A stretch of 38,093 nucleotides of DNA from Chitinasiproducens palmae (GCF_900095735.1 NZ_FNLO01000019.1:1-38093); one strand, 5' to 3'. Counted from the stretch's first letter, positions 1 to 10,297 are shown. Notes: generated by a model from the letters alone, not told the origin. Translations and numbers: made by a program.

Positions 1-2151
<2,151 letters not shown>

Positions 2152-2660
2152 CACGTTGTTCCTGATAGTTCATGGTGCGGTCCAGCCACGCGCAGGGCCC
2201 ACAGCATCCCGGCGACGGTTCACCATACGACGAAGCGGCCGGCAGACGCAGCAGTCTTGCCGGCCGCTCGTTGCTCCGGCGGACCGTCGTTCGTTCAATG
2301 CCAGCGGTAAGTAGCAAGACTTGCGCCACGGCGCCAAGGCAAGTAAACCGCGCCTGGTGACCGTGCGACCGGCGCGCGCCGGCAGGACTCGCGGTCCGAA
2401 AGTCTCCACGCGCCCGCTTCGGCGAGGCGTTTGCGGCGTCGCGTCAACAGGGAGGCAGCTGCGCGGAGGCGTCCGTGGTTGTAGGAACCGCGTAACGCGC
2501 CGGGCCGAACACAACGCTTTTTCGCAAGATCTCGTCGAGACGGCGCCGACGCGCTACGGAAGCGGAGTATGGACGCGGACGGACGCAGACGAACACGATA
2601 AGCACGCGCTAAGGACGCGCTAAGGACGCGCTAAGGACGCGGTGCCGACGTGGCCGCCGC
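2152..2660. other. Intergenic region between the LysR gene and glgX
   Basis: About 510 bases lie between two minus-strand genes. The stretch holds the glgX ribosome binding site at its left end and an 11-base triplicate repeat at 2606-2638 at its right end. No open frame here looks coding. No clear -10/-35 pair for glgX was recognised. Confidence 0.6.
2606..2638. repeat. 11-base tandem repeat, three perfect copies
   Basis: The unit gcgctaaggac occurs three times head to tail, followed by a partial fourth copy (gcg). It begins 11 bases beyond the stem-loop at the LysR stop codon, so it would lie in the 3' untranslated part of that transcript. It is one of several short tandem repeats in the window. 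Confidence 0.9.
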
Positions 2661-2673
2661 TCAGGCGGCCACG
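2649..2673 (-). other. Perfect 10-bp stem-loop around the LysR stop codon
   Basis: Bases 2649-2658 and 2664-2673 are exact reverse complements. The 5-base loop (2659-2663) contains the TGA stop of the LysR gene at 2661-2663. No T-run follows on the minus strand, so this is not a standard intrinsic terminator. It could stabilise the mRNA 3' end or be part of a factor-assisted terminator. The structure is seen in the sequence; its role is not known. Confidence 0.6.
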
Positions 2674-3611
2674 CTCGTAAGGTCGAGGGCTTCCGCGCTG
2701 TCGGCGGCCATCGCGGCGGGCAGCGTGCGTGACAGATATTGCTCCCAGGCGCGGATCTTGGCGTCGCCGTCGCGGCGGCTCGGGTAGACCAGTTGCACCG
2801 GCAGAGCGGGCAACTGGTAGCCCGGCAGCACCCGCACCAGCGTGCCGCCCCGCAGTCCCGCCAGCGCCGCGTAGACCGGCAGCAGGCCGACGCCCATGCC
2901 GGCCTCGATCGCAGCTCGCATTGCTTCGGCGACATTGACCGTGAAGGGGGCGGCAGGCACGCGGATCCGCACTGGCGCACCGCCCTCGGTCGGTTCGAAG
3001 ACCCATTCGTCGAGTGGAAACACCGGACTCAGCAGCTGCAGGCAGGGATGGTCCAGCAGCGCCTCCGGTGTCTTGGGCGTACCTGCGCGCGCAAGATAAG
3101 CGGGCGCCGCGCACGCAACGCTCGCGACGGTGCCCAGGCCGCGGCCCACCAGCCCCGTGCCGACCGGCGTCTCGGCAAGCAGCAGCGCCACGTCGCAGCC
3201 CTCGTCCAGCAGGTCGGGAACGCGCTGTGAGAGCGTCAGATCGACGGCGACGTCCGGATGCAGACGACGGAACCCTGCGATTGCCGGGATCAGGTAGTGC
3301 TGCGCGAAGCTGGTCATCGCGTGAATGCGCAGCGTGCCGGACGCATGGATATCGGCGTCGAGCACCTCGGCCTGCGCGTCCTCGACGTCGGCAAGGATTT
3401 GTCGAACGCGCGGCAGGTAACGTTCGCCGGCGGCAGTCAACGCCACGCGTCGCGTGGTGCGGTGAAGCAACGGGCTGCGCACGTTGGCTTCGAGATCGCT
3501 GATCGCGCGCGAGACCGATGCGGTTGTCACGCGCATCGCAGCCGCGGCCGCGGTGAACGTGCCGTAATCGACGACGCTAACGAAGACGCGCATATTGTTC
3601 AGGGTATCCAT
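2661..3611 (-). CDS. LysR-family transcriptional regulator
   Basis: A 316-residue protein of normal LysR length. Residues 1-60 form the winged helix-turn-helix (MDTLNNMRVFVSVVDYGTF; recognition helix around TTASVSRAISDLE). A dimerisation helix follows to about 85, then a periplasmic-binding-like effector domain (about 90-300) opening with SGTLRIHAM. It most resembles the subgroup that starts with a Met-Asp-(x)-Leu helix and regulates transporters or oxidoreductases. The gene is transcribed away from the efflux operon at 3921. This divergent arrangement is the classic sign that the LysR protein controls the neighbouring operon, probably in response to a small aromatic or weak-acid substrate of the pump. 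That ligand is inferred. The TGA stop lies in the loop of a perfect hairpin. Confidence 0.93.
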   Translation of the reverse strand: MDTLNNMRVFVSVVDYGTFTAAAAAMRVTTASVSRAISDLEANVRSPLLHRTTRRVALTAAGERYLPRVRQILADVEDAQAEVLDADIHASGTLRIHAMTSFAQHYLIPAIAGFRRLHPDVAVDLTLSQRVPDLLDEGCDVALLLAETPVGTGLVGRGLGTVASVACAAPAYLARAGTPKTPEALLDHPCLQLLSPVFPLDEWVFEPTEGGAPVRIRVPAAPFTVNVAEAMRAAIEAGMGVGLLPVYAALAGLRGGTLVRVLPGYQLPALPVQLVYPSRRDGDAKIRAWEQYLSRTLPAAMAADSAEALDLTSVAA

Positions 3612-3739
3612 ATCGACACCGTTGTCGTAAAGGCTCGCACCGCGGCTACGTGCGGCATGCTAGCTGCATCGGGCCGCATCTTGCGCCGAACGACTTCCGT
3701 CGGCGAGGGCGAGCCATTATGCCGCTGCCCCGCGCATCG

Positions 3740-3750
3740 ATTGTTGCAAT
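3740..3750. promoter_or_regulatory. Putative LysR operator half, dyad ATTG-N3-CAAT
   Basis: ATTGTTGCAAT is an inverted repeat (ATTG and CAAT around TTG). It lies 129 bases upstream of the LysR ATG. A second dyad beginning with the same eight bases lies 52 bases further on. Paired sites of this kind suit a LysR tetramer. Assignment to the neighbouring regulator is an inference. Confidence 0.35.
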
Positions 3751-3791
3751 TCACGTAAAGACGGTTCGCGTCTGACGGTATAGATCGGCGG

Positions 3792-3810
3792 ATTGTTGCG
3801 GCCTTACAAT
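3792..3810. promoter_or_regulatory. Putative LysR operator, dyad ATTGT-N9-ACAAT
   Basis: Exact inverted repeat of five bases on each side of a 9-base spacer. It repeats the ATTGTTGC of the site at 3740. It lies 110 bases upstream of the first gene of the efflux operon. The arm spacing is compatible with a LysR dimer site, but the identity is not proven. Confidence 0.4.
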
Positions 3811-3920
3811 GCGCGGCATCCACAATATGGAAAAGCACCGTTCGCGCCGCCGAGGCGTGGGGCGACGCTTCCCCTTCCCTACGCTCCTACCGCGCCAACG
3901 CGTCGTTTCCTCGCCCCATC

Positions 3921-5444
3921 GTGCCCACTCTGACCCTGCGTGCCGCCGCCTGCGCCGCCCTGCTTGCCTCGTTGCTCGCCGGCTGTGCCGATCCGTCAGG
4001 CATTGCGCCGCGCGAAACGCCGCGGCCACTGACGACGCTCGCGCCTGGCGCGGCGATCGAAGCGGCGGCACGCGACGCCGCCTGGCCGGCGACGCAATGG
4101 TGGCAGGCGCTGGGTGATCCTCAGCTCGACGCGTTGATGACGCGCGCGCTTGCCGACAGTCCAACACTGTCGGTCGCCAATGCGCGCGTGCGCGAGGCCG
4201 AGGCCCTGGCCGAGAATGCGACCGCGTCGCGGGGCCCGACCTTGAATGCCGACGTGGCGCTGAACCGCGAGCACTGGCCCGAAAGCACCTACTACGGTGG
4301 CGGCACTTTGGCCGGCACGAATACCTTCAACAACACGGCGCGGCTGACGCTGAGCTATCCGCTCGACTTCTTCGGGAGACAGCGCAACGCGGCGGAAAGC
4401 GCGCTCGACGCGGCGCGAGCCGCGGCGCTGGAAGCCCGCGCCACGCAGTTGAGCCTGAGCATCAACCTGGCCCAGACCTACGCCCGGCTGGCCTTGCAAT
4501 ACGCGCTGCGCGACGTCGCGAGCGACAGCCTAGCGGATCGGCGACAGGTGCTGGCGCTCGCCCAGCGGCGCTTCGCGGCCGGCATCGGCACGCAATTGGA
4601 AGTGAGCCAGGCCGAGGCGCCGTTGCCCCAGGCCGAACTGACAGTCGCGCGCGCGGACCAATCGATCGCCCTGCTGCGCAACCAGATCGCCGCGCTGCTG
4701 GGGGCGGGACCCGGCGCGGGCGACGCGATCGCGCGCCCTCGCCTGCTCGAACGCAGTGGGCCGGACCTGCCCAGCGCCTTGCCGGCGGAGCTGGCCGGCC
4801 ACCGCCCGGACATCGTCGCGGCGCGCTGGCGGATCGAGGCGCAGTTGCACGATGTCAAGTCGGCACGTGCCGCGTTCTATCCGAACATCAATCTTGTCGC
4901 GACCGGGGGCGGCATGGCCGTGAGCGACAGCTTCTGGACCTTCACGCGGCTGTCGAGCTTCGGCTTCACTGCCGGCCCCGCGATCTCACTACCGATTTTC
5001 GACAGTGGCCGCCTGCGCGCGCAGCTGGGCACGGCCAGCGCGCGCGCCGACGTGGCGGTGGGACAGTACAACGACGCCGTGGTGCGTGCGTTGCGCGAGA
5101 TTGCCGACCAGACCGTCACATGGCGGGCGCTGGACCGCCAGCGTGCGATCGCGGAACGGGCGCTGGCCACCGCGCAACGCAGCCACGACATCGCGCAGAC
5201 GGCCTTCAGGAGGGGACTGACGGACTACCTGAACGTGCTGAACGCAGAGGAGCAGCTGTTCACGCAGCGCCAGGCCATCGCGGAACTGCGTGTGTCGCGG
5301 GTCAGCGCCTGGATCGGCCTGGCCGGCGCGCTTGGTGGCGGATTGGCAACGCCAGCGGACCTGCCGGAAGCGGCGCATGACGCCCGGGGCGACGGCACGC
5401 CGAGTGCGGCGGCAGTCACCGCTGCCGCCGCAAGCACGCGATGA
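3921..5444 (+). CDS. Outer-membrane efflux lipoprotein (OprM/NodT family)
   Basis: A 507-residue TolC-like outer-membrane channel that forms the exit duct of a tripartite pump. The signal peptide ends in a lipobox LLAG-C, giving lipidated Cys22. Two TolC-type repeats follow (about residues 70-270 and 285-475), with helical stretches such as DSPTLSVANARVREAEALAE and the usual RPDIVAARWRIEAQLHDVKSAR-type motif. The start is GTG 3921, because no ATG, GTG or TTG lies upstream in frame within the intergenic region and the signal peptide fits exactly. No clear Shine-Dalgarno sequence is visible. The stop overlaps the next ATG by four bases (ATGA), showing an operon with the FUSC pump. A Pro/Ala-rich tail of about 35 residues ends the protein. 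Confidence 0.95.
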   Translation: MPTLTLRAAACAALLASLLAGCADPSGIAPRETPRPLTTLAPGAAIEAAARDAAWPATQWWQALGDPQLDALMTRALADSPTLSVANARVREAEALAENATASRGPTLNADVALNREHWPESTYYGGGTLAGTNTFNNTARLTLSYPLDFFGRQRNAAESALDAARAAALEARATQLSLSINLAQTYARLALQYALRDVASDSLADRRQVLALAQRRFAAGIGTQLEVSQAEAPLPQAELTVARADQSIALLRNQIAALLGAGPGAGDAIARPRLLERSGPDLPSALPAELAGHRPDIVAARWRIEAQLHDVKSARAAFYPNINLVATGGGMAVSDSFWTFTRLSSFGFTAGPAISLPIFDSGRLRAQLGTASARADVAVGQYNDAVVRALREIADQTVTWRALDRQRAIAERALATAQRSHDIAQTAFRRGLTDYLNVLNAEEQLFTQRQAIAELRVSRVSAWIGLAGALGGGLATPADLPEAAHDARGDGTPSAAAVTAAAASTR

Positions 5445-7690
5445 GCACCCCGCGTACCGCTGCTGCATCGGCAGCCACGCCGGGCTCGGCGCCCGGAAAG
5501 GGACCGGCCCCGGCCTCGCCGCCGAACCGCTTCATCGAGGCGCTGCGCGACTGGGCCAGTAGCGAAGGGCTGACCTGGGTCTACATTTTCAAGACCGTGT
5601 TCGCCGCGCTGCTCGCGCTCTACCTCGCCATGCGGCTCGAATTGCCCAGCCCGCGCAGCGCCATGGTGACGGTGTTCGTCGTGATGCAGCCGCAAAGCGG
5701 CATGGTCTTCGCGAAGAGTTTCTACCGGCTGGCGGGAACCCTGGTCGGTTTGGTCGTGACGCTGGCGTTGGTTGCGTGCTTCGCGCAGGCGCGCGACGTG
5801 TTTCTGGTGGCCGTCGCGTTGTGGATCAGTTTCTGCACTGCCGGCGCGGCCCGCAATCGGAACTTCCGTTCCTATGGCTTCGTGCTGGCGGGCTACACGG
5901 CCGCGCTGGTCGGACTGCCGACGGTCGAGCACGCGGTCGGTGCCTTCGACGCGGGCGTCACCCGCGCGCTCGAAGTGTCGCTTGGCGCGCTGACCGCCGG
6001 CGCCGTGAGTGCGACGCTGTTCCCGGAGCGCGCGTCGACGCTCGCGCGCTTGCGCGTACGGCAGCGCTTCAAGGACTTCGTGGCTTTCATCCACGATGCC
6101 GCCGCGGCCCGCATCGACCGTCCTGCGATGGAAGCCCGCAACAAGGCGTTCATCGCCGACGTCGTCGGGCTGGAAGCGCTGCGCAGCTATGCCAGCTTCG
6201 AGGATCCGGAAACGCGCGCGCGCAGCGCCCGCGTGGCGCGCATGAACAGCGAGTTCATGGCGGCGTCGACCCGCTTCCACGCGCTGCATCAGTTGATCAA
6301 CCGCCTGCGCGCGCAGGCCGGCGACCGTGTCACCGCAATCTTCACGCCGTTCCTGCACGAGTTGGGCGAGGCGCTCACGCGCGCCGGGCGCCCGGTGGAA
6401 AGCGCGGCCGAGGCGCGCGAGATTGCCCAGCAGCTCGACGCGTTCCGCACCGCGCTGCCGGCGCGCGTGCGTGCGGCGCGCGTCGATGTGGAAGACGACG
6501 GCGCCGACGCGCTGCTCGACTACGACACCGCATCCGAACTGCTGTATCGCTTCGCGGACGAACTGAGCGCCTACGCGCAGACCTACGCCTCGCTCGACCG
6601 TACCGTGCACGAGCGCGGCCGCACCGACATCCGTTACGCGCCGAAGACGCACATGCTCAGCGCCGGCATCGCCGGCGCGCGCGCGGCCGTGGTGATGCTC
6701 GCGCTGTCGGTGTTCTGGATCGTCAGCGGTTGGCCGGCCGGCAACTTTGCGGTGTTGAACGCTGCCGCGATCTGCGCGATCGTGTCGTCGGTGCCGCAAC
6801 CCGCGAAGCTGGCCAGGCAGATGGTGTTGGGTGGACTGCTTTCGGTGGTCGGCGGCTACGTGGCGGCCTTCGTCGTGATGCCGGCGCTCGACGGCTTCAT
6901 GCAGTTGGCCTTCGGCCTGCTGCCTTTCCTGCTGGCGGGCATGTGGCTCGCGACGCGGCCCCGCTGGGCCGGCATCGGCGTCGGTTTCTGCATCTTCTTC
7001 ACTGCCACGGTGGCGCCGGACAACCGCGCGGTCTACGACGTCACCGAGTTTCTGAACAACGGCATCGCGCTGGAAATCGCCCTGCTCGCCGCCTGGGTCT
7101 CGTTCACCGTGCTGATTCCGCCGAGCAGCACCTGGCTGCTGCGGCGGATGGAAGCGTCGCTGCGCCGTCAGGTTCGCTTCGCGTGTTTCGGGCGCCGCCG
7201 CGGGCTGGCTTATCGATTCGAAAACGGCACGCGCGACTTCATGGCGCAGGTCGGCGCGCTGGCTGCCGAACGGCCCGACCGCCAACGCGCGATGCTTGGC
7301 TGGATGTTCTCGGTGCTCGAAGTCGGACATGCGATCATCGAACTGCGGCATGAATTCGAGACGCTGCCGCCCGCTGTCGCGGCACGGCCCGACTATCAGT
7401 TGCACTCGCCCTGGCGCACCGCCACGCGCGCGCAGCGCGTGGCGTTGGTCGCGCTGTTCGACGATCCGAGCCGGGAACGCTTCGCCGCGACGCTCGCCGC
7501 CAACCAGGCCGCGCTGACGCGCACGCAGGAAGTGATCGCCGCCGGGCTCGCCGACGGGTGGTTGGAACGCGCCGAGCGCCACCGCTTGCAGCGCATTGCC
7601 AGCTATCTGCACTTCATTCGCACGGCAATGCTCGATCCGCATTCGCCGTTGGCCGCCTTCCACGATGGGCTCGTGCCCGCCGCGCCATGA
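5441..7690 (+). CDS. FUSC-family inner-membrane efflux pump (AaeB / fusaric-acid-resistance type)
   Basis: A 749-residue inner-membrane transporter of the FUSC family (fusaric acid resistance, p-hydroxybenzoate efflux). The duplicated architecture is visible: a membrane block at about residues 45-180, a long soluble helical region at about 185-400, a second membrane block at about 405-560, and a soluble C-terminal part. The Arg/Pro-rich motif LELPSPRSAMVTVFVVMQPQ at the first block is typical. The start codon overlaps the stop of the outer-membrane factor, so translation is probably coupled. The order outer-membrane factor, FUSC, DUF1656, HlyD is the standard beta-proteobacterial arrangement. 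The substrate is probably a hydroxylated aromatic or fusaric-type weak acid, inferred from the family. The precise compound cannot be read from sequence. Confidence 0.95.
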   Translation: MSTPRTAAASAATPGSAPGKGPAPASPPNRFIEALRDWASSEGLTWVYIFKTVFAALLALYLAMRLELPSPRSAMVTVFVVMQPQSGMVFAKSFYRLAGTLVGLVVTLALVACFAQARDVFLVAVALWISFCTAGAARNRNFRSYGFVLAGYTAALVGLPTVEHAVGAFDAGVTRALEVSLGALTAGAVSATLFPERASTLARLRVRQRFKDFVAFIHDAAAARIDRPAMEARNKAFIADVVGLEALRSYASFEDPETRARSARVARMNSEFMAASTRFHALHQLINRLRAQAGDRVTAIFTPFLHELGEALTRAGRPVESAAEAREIAQQLDAFRTALPARVRAARVDVEDDGADALLDYDTASELLYRFADELSAYAQTYASLDRTVHERGRTDIRYAPKTHMLSAGIAGARAAVVMLALSVFWIVSGWPAGNFAVLNAAAICAIVSSVPQPAKLARQMVLGGLLSVVGGYVAAFVVMPALDGFMQLAFGLLPFLLAGMWLATRPRWAGIGVGFCIFFTATVAPDNRAVYDVTEFLNNGIALEIALLAAWVSFTVLIPPSSTWLLRRMEASLRRQVRFACFGRRRGLAYRFENGTRDFMAQVGALAAERPDRQRAMLGWMFSVLEVGHAIIELRHEFETLPPAVAARPDYQLHSPWRTATRAQRVALVALFDDPSRERFAATLAANQAALTRTQEVIAAGLADGWLERAERHRLQRIASYLHFIRTAMLDPHSPLAAFHDGLVPAAP

Positions 7691-7926
7691 ACACCGCACT
7701 TGCCCTTGCCGCGCCGAGCTGGCTGCCCGCGCGTGAATCCGTCCTGTTCGGCGTGTATGTGCCGACGCTGCTGCTCGCCTTCATCGCGGCGGCCGGGCTC
7801 AGCTGGGTGCTGGATCGCATCCTGACCCGCGTCGGCGCCTACCGCTATTTGTGGCACCCGTCCCTCTTCCGGCTGAGCCTGTTCGCCTGCGTGTTCGGCG
7901 TGCTCGGTCTCTCCATCTACAGCTGA
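7687..7926 (+). CDS. DUF1656 small membrane protein (AaeX-like)
   Basis: A 79-residue protein with two hydrophobic segments (about residues 20-42 and 57-78), the usual layout of the DUF1656/AaeX family that accompanies FUSC pumps. ATG 7687 overlaps the FUSC stop (ATGA). An in-frame ATG at 7558 would read 43 extra codons inside the FUSC gene and is rejected. Its exact role in the pump is unknown even in characterised systems. Position between pump and adaptor suggests an assembly or accessory subunit. Confidence 0.9.
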   Translation: MNTALALAAPSWLPARESVLFGVYVPTLLLAFIAAAGLSWVLDRILTRVGAYRYLWHPSLFRLSLFACVFGVLGLSIYS

Positions 7927-7938
7927 ACGAATCTCACG

Positions 7939-8883
7939 ATGAATCTCAAGAAAGCGCTCGGCGTGCTGGTTACGTTGCTGGTATTCGGCGCGGCCATCCT
8001 GATCGGCAGGCTGCTGTGGCTGCACTACATGACCGCGCCGTGGACCCGCGACGGGCGGGTGCGCGCCAACATCGTCAAGGTGGCGCCCGACGTCTCTGGC
8101 CGCATCGTGTCGCTGCCGGTGCGCGACAACCAATTCGTCCACAAGGGCGACCTGCTGATGGAAATCGATCCGGCCCGCTACGGCATCGCGGTGGAGCAGG
8201 CGCAGGCGGAAGTTGCAATGCGTCGCGCCGAGCTCGACATGCGCCGCGCCGACGCGGCCCGGCGCGCCGACCTCGACAGCCTGGTCGTATCGCGCGAATC
8301 ACGCGAGAATGCGCAGCGCACCGCGTCGGCGTCGGAAGCTGCCTACCAGGCGTCACTGGCCGCGCTGGACGCCGCCAAGCTCAATTTGGCCCGCACGCGG
8401 GTGCTTGCGCCGGTGGATGGCTATATCACCAATCTGCAGACACACCAGGGGGATTATGCTGCCGCGGGCAGCGCCGGCCTGTCCGTGGTCGACAGCAATT
8501 CATTCTGGGTCTACGGCTACTTCGAGGAAACCAAGCTGCCGCAGATTCGGCTGGGCGCCGCGGCGACGATGCAGATGATGAGCGGTCAGATTCTGCAAGG
8601 CCACGTCGAGAGCATCGCACGCGGCATCGCTGATCGGGATGCGGCCACCAGCCGCGACGGGATCTCCGACGTCAATCCGACCTTCAACTGGGTCCGGCTG
8701 GCGCAACGCGTGCCGGTCCGCATTCGCATCGACGATGTCCAGGCCGCTGCGCTGTTGACCGCGGGCACGACCTGCACGGTGATGATCCACGAGCCTGCCG
8801 CCGGGAACGCGCCGCCGAGCGCAGCTTCGGCACCGGCACCATCGCTCGCGCCGCCGAGTGGCAGCGCGGCCGGCCGTTCCTGA
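7939..8883 (+). CDS. HlyD-family periplasmic adaptor subunit (AaeA/EmrA-like)
   Basis: A 314-residue membrane-fusion protein linking the FUSC pump to the outer-membrane channel. A single N-terminal membrane anchor lies at about residues 7-28. The biotinyl-lipoyl half-motif follows (TRDGRVRANIVKVAPDVSG, then VHKGDLLMEID), then a short coiled-coil hairpin at about 85-150, the second lipoyl half (TRVLAPVDGYITNLQTHQGD) and a beta-barrel domain (FWVYGYFEETKLPQIRLG). An Ala/Pro/Ser-rich tail follows residue 285. It starts 12 bases after the DUF1656 stop, as the last gene of the operon. The length matches family members of about 290-350 residues. No terminator with a T-run is visible after the stop. 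Confidence 0.95.
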   Translation: MNLKKALGVLVTLLVFGAAILIGRLLWLHYMTAPWTRDGRVRANIVKVAPDVSGRIVSLPVRDNQFVHKGDLLMEIDPARYGIAVEQAQAEVAMRRAELDMRRADAARRADLDSLVVSRESRENAQRTASASEAAYQASLAALDAAKLNLARTRVLAPVDGYITNLQTHQGDYAAAGSAGLSVVDSNSFWVYGYFEETKLPQIRLGAAATMQMMSGQILQGHVESIARGIADRDAATSRDGISDVNPTFNWVRLAQRVPVRIRIDDVQAAALLTAGTTCTVMIHEPAAGNAPPSAASAPAPSLAPPSGSAAGRS

Positions 8884-8896
8884 CCCGCAACGCCGG

Positions 8897-9037
8897 TCAG
8901 AACGGCCGGCGGCGCGCCCGCAGGATCGGCTCACCGCTACTGTCGACTACCAGCGAGTCACGGCCAGTGTTCTTGCGTGCGTAGACGAACAGCGCGAAGC
9001 CGCTGAGGAAACCGAGTAGCGCTACTTTCTTCAACAT
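8897..9037 (-). CDS. Small membrane protein, 46 residues, unknown function
   Basis: ATG 9037 has GGAG six bases upstream, a strong ribosome binding site. The product begins MLKKVALLGFLSGFALFVYA, a single hydrophobic segment after a Lys pair, followed by a short basic tail ending RARRRPF. The frame extends upstream to another ATG at 9253, but that stretch has no good ribosome site and looks like non-coding sequence. The protein could be a one-pass inner-membrane peptide or a cleavable signal-anchored peptide. It is convergent with the efflux operon, 13 bases after its stop. No function is assigned. Confidence 0.6.
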   Translation of the reverse strand: MLKKVALLGFLSGFALFVYARKNTGRDSLVVDSSGEPILRARRRPF

Positions 9038-9328
9038 CGTTTTCTCCGGTAATCGGTCGTCCAACGCGACCCCTGACGGTGCGTTGCACGAAACGCGCCA
9101 AGCGCCGGACGCGGTCCGGCTGCCACCACGACACGGCCCACTTGCCGCGGAACCGACCGTGCGCTGATCCGCCCCCTCCCGCCCGCACGCGCCGGCGTGC
9201 TGCATGGCGCCGGCCCGCGCGATGGTCGCGAGGGCAACGGTCGGCCTGCACATCCGTCATCTCATCGGCTATTCTTTGAGTTCGATCGTATTCAGACCGG
9301 CTGCACGGTAACGTGCGTCGGCCGTGCC

Positions 9329-9751
9329 ATGGCTTTTTCGAGAAAACACCACGCGCAGCACTGCATCGTCGACGCCGCCGCACCGGCCCGTCGCAGCCGG
9401 ACCAGCGGCTGGCCGGATTACCTGACATTGTTGAGCACCTGGCAACCGTTCGCGCGGCTGGAAACCAAGCTCGCGCGGGCGCGCAAACAAGATGAACCGG
9501 TCCTGTACCAGCACATCCTGCCGGGTCTCGACGTGCTGCTTTGCGGCGTGCGCGGCGCGCTGCCGCCCTATCCCCGTCTGGCGGAACTGCGCGCGCGTTG
9601 CCTGGAAGCGATCGCCGACGCACTGGAGCAGCCGTTGGATCGGCTTGCCCAGGGCGGCTATTGGTACGAACGCGACGGCTTCGCCTGCCTCGTCTTCGCG
9701 TCGTGCAGCCGCGAGGCCGTGTTGGCCGACTACGGAATGGCGACGCGCTAA
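9329..9751 (+). CDS. Hypothetical protein, 140 residues
   Basis: I do not recognise this family. ATG 9329 opens a frame rich in helix-forming residues (FARLETKLARARKQDEPVLY; LRARCLEAIADALEQPLDRL) with an aromatic C-terminal part (GGYWYERDGFACLVFASCSR). It has no signal peptide or membrane segment, so it is probably cytoplasmic. The frame extends upstream to ATG 9197. The later start is chosen because the earlier part reads like non-coding sequence, but neither start has a good ribosome site. It lies upstream of dodecin by about 100 bases on the same strand. It could be a lineage-specific conserved gene. Confidence 0.5.
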   Translation: MAFSRKHHAQHCIVDAAAPARRSRTSGWPDYLTLLSTWQPFARLETKLARARKQDEPVLYQHILPGLDVLLCGVRGALPPYPRLAELRARCLEAIADALEQPLDRLAQGGYWYERDGFACLVFASCSREAVLADYGMATR

Positions 9752-9849
9752 CGCTGCACGACCACCGCCCGCCCTGCTCGCACGGAACTTGCTGACGTTA
9801 AGCCGACAATTCGCGCAACGTTCAATGGCCAAATGCAAGGAGCATGTCG

Positions 9850-10062
9850 ATGAGCAACCACGTTTACAAGAAGATCGAGATTGTCGGGTCGTCCGAAACC
9901 AGCATTGAAGATGCGATCAACAACGGCATCCAGCGTGCGTCGGAAACGCTGAACAATCTGGAGTGGTTCGAAGTGACCGAGACGCGCGGTCATCTGCAGG
10001 ATGGGCGCGTCGCCCACTGGCAGGTAACGCTGAAGGTAGGCCTGCGTATCGACGAGAAGTGA
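9850..10062 (+). CDS. Dodecin (flavin-binding/storage protein)
   Basis: A 70-residue dodecin, the small beta-alpha-beta-beta protein that assembles into a hollow dodecamer and binds FMN, riboflavin or related flavins. The typical sequence is readable: [20 protein letters not shown], then [20 protein letters not shown] with the flavin-stacking Trp, and [12 protein letters not shown]. Two ATGs compete, 9844 and 9850. AAGGAG at 9837-9842 is 7 bases before 9850 but only one base before 9844, so 9850 is chosen. An intrinsic terminator follows 21 bases after the stop, so it is probably a single-gene transcript or the end of a short unit with the upstream orphan gene. Confidence 0.95.
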   Translation: MSNHVYKKIEIVGSSETSIEDAINNGIQRASETLNNLEWFEVTETRGHLQDGRVAHWQVTLKVGLRIDEK

Positions 10063-10083
10063 TGCCGTCCGCGCATCGGGAAT

Positions 10084-10112
10084 GAAAAGAGCCGGCCCAG
10101 CCGGCTTTTTTG
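10084..10112 (+). terminator. Intrinsic terminator of dodecin
   Basis: AGCCGG at 10090-10095 pairs with CCGGCT at 10101-10106 around a 5-base loop. It is preceded by an A-run and followed by six T. It is placed directly after the dodecin gene. Confidence 0.85.
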
Positions 10113-10263
10113 TTGCCGTGGGTTTGCTGACTCGAATCGATACGATTGCAAGTATCGATCCATTACGAACGGTTGCGCTGTCGCCTCGGCGGTCGGCCCT
10201 TCCCCTGGCTACAGCGCGCGGCCCGCCCGCCGGCGCGCAGCACCTTCCCCAAATCCCTACAAG

Positions 10264-10297
10264 AAAAAGCCGCATCGCTTGCGCGATGCGGCTTTTC
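10264..10297 (-). terminator. Intrinsic terminator of the AsmA gene
   Basis: A 14-base perfect stem (10265-10278 with 10283-10296) closes a 4-base loop. The A-run at 10264-10268 gives a T-run on the minus strand, 39 bases after the AsmA stop. The opposite strand also ends in four T, so it may work both ways. Confidence 0.88.

Larger units (their letters stand above)
3612..3920. promoter_or_regulatory. Divergent promoter region between the LysR gene and the efflux operon
   Basis: This 309-base stretch must hold the start signals for both the regulator and the pump operon. It contains two dyads that share the sequence ATTGTTGC (see 3740-3750 and 3792-3810). No protein-coding frame is convincing. 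An ATG at 3827 opens a frame that is out of phase with the outer-membrane factor and looks like an arginine-rich shadow. Confidence 0.6.

Noticed and set aside
3827-4117. Possible leader peptide or upstream gene starting at ATG 3827
   Set aside because: Arg-rich, overlaps the signal-peptide region of the outer-membrane factor out of frame, and has no ribosome site.
5225-7699. 824-codon open frame on the minus strand opposite the FUSC gene
   Set aside because: High-GC antisense shadow: Arg/Gly/His-rich, no domain, fully covered by a clear transporter gene.
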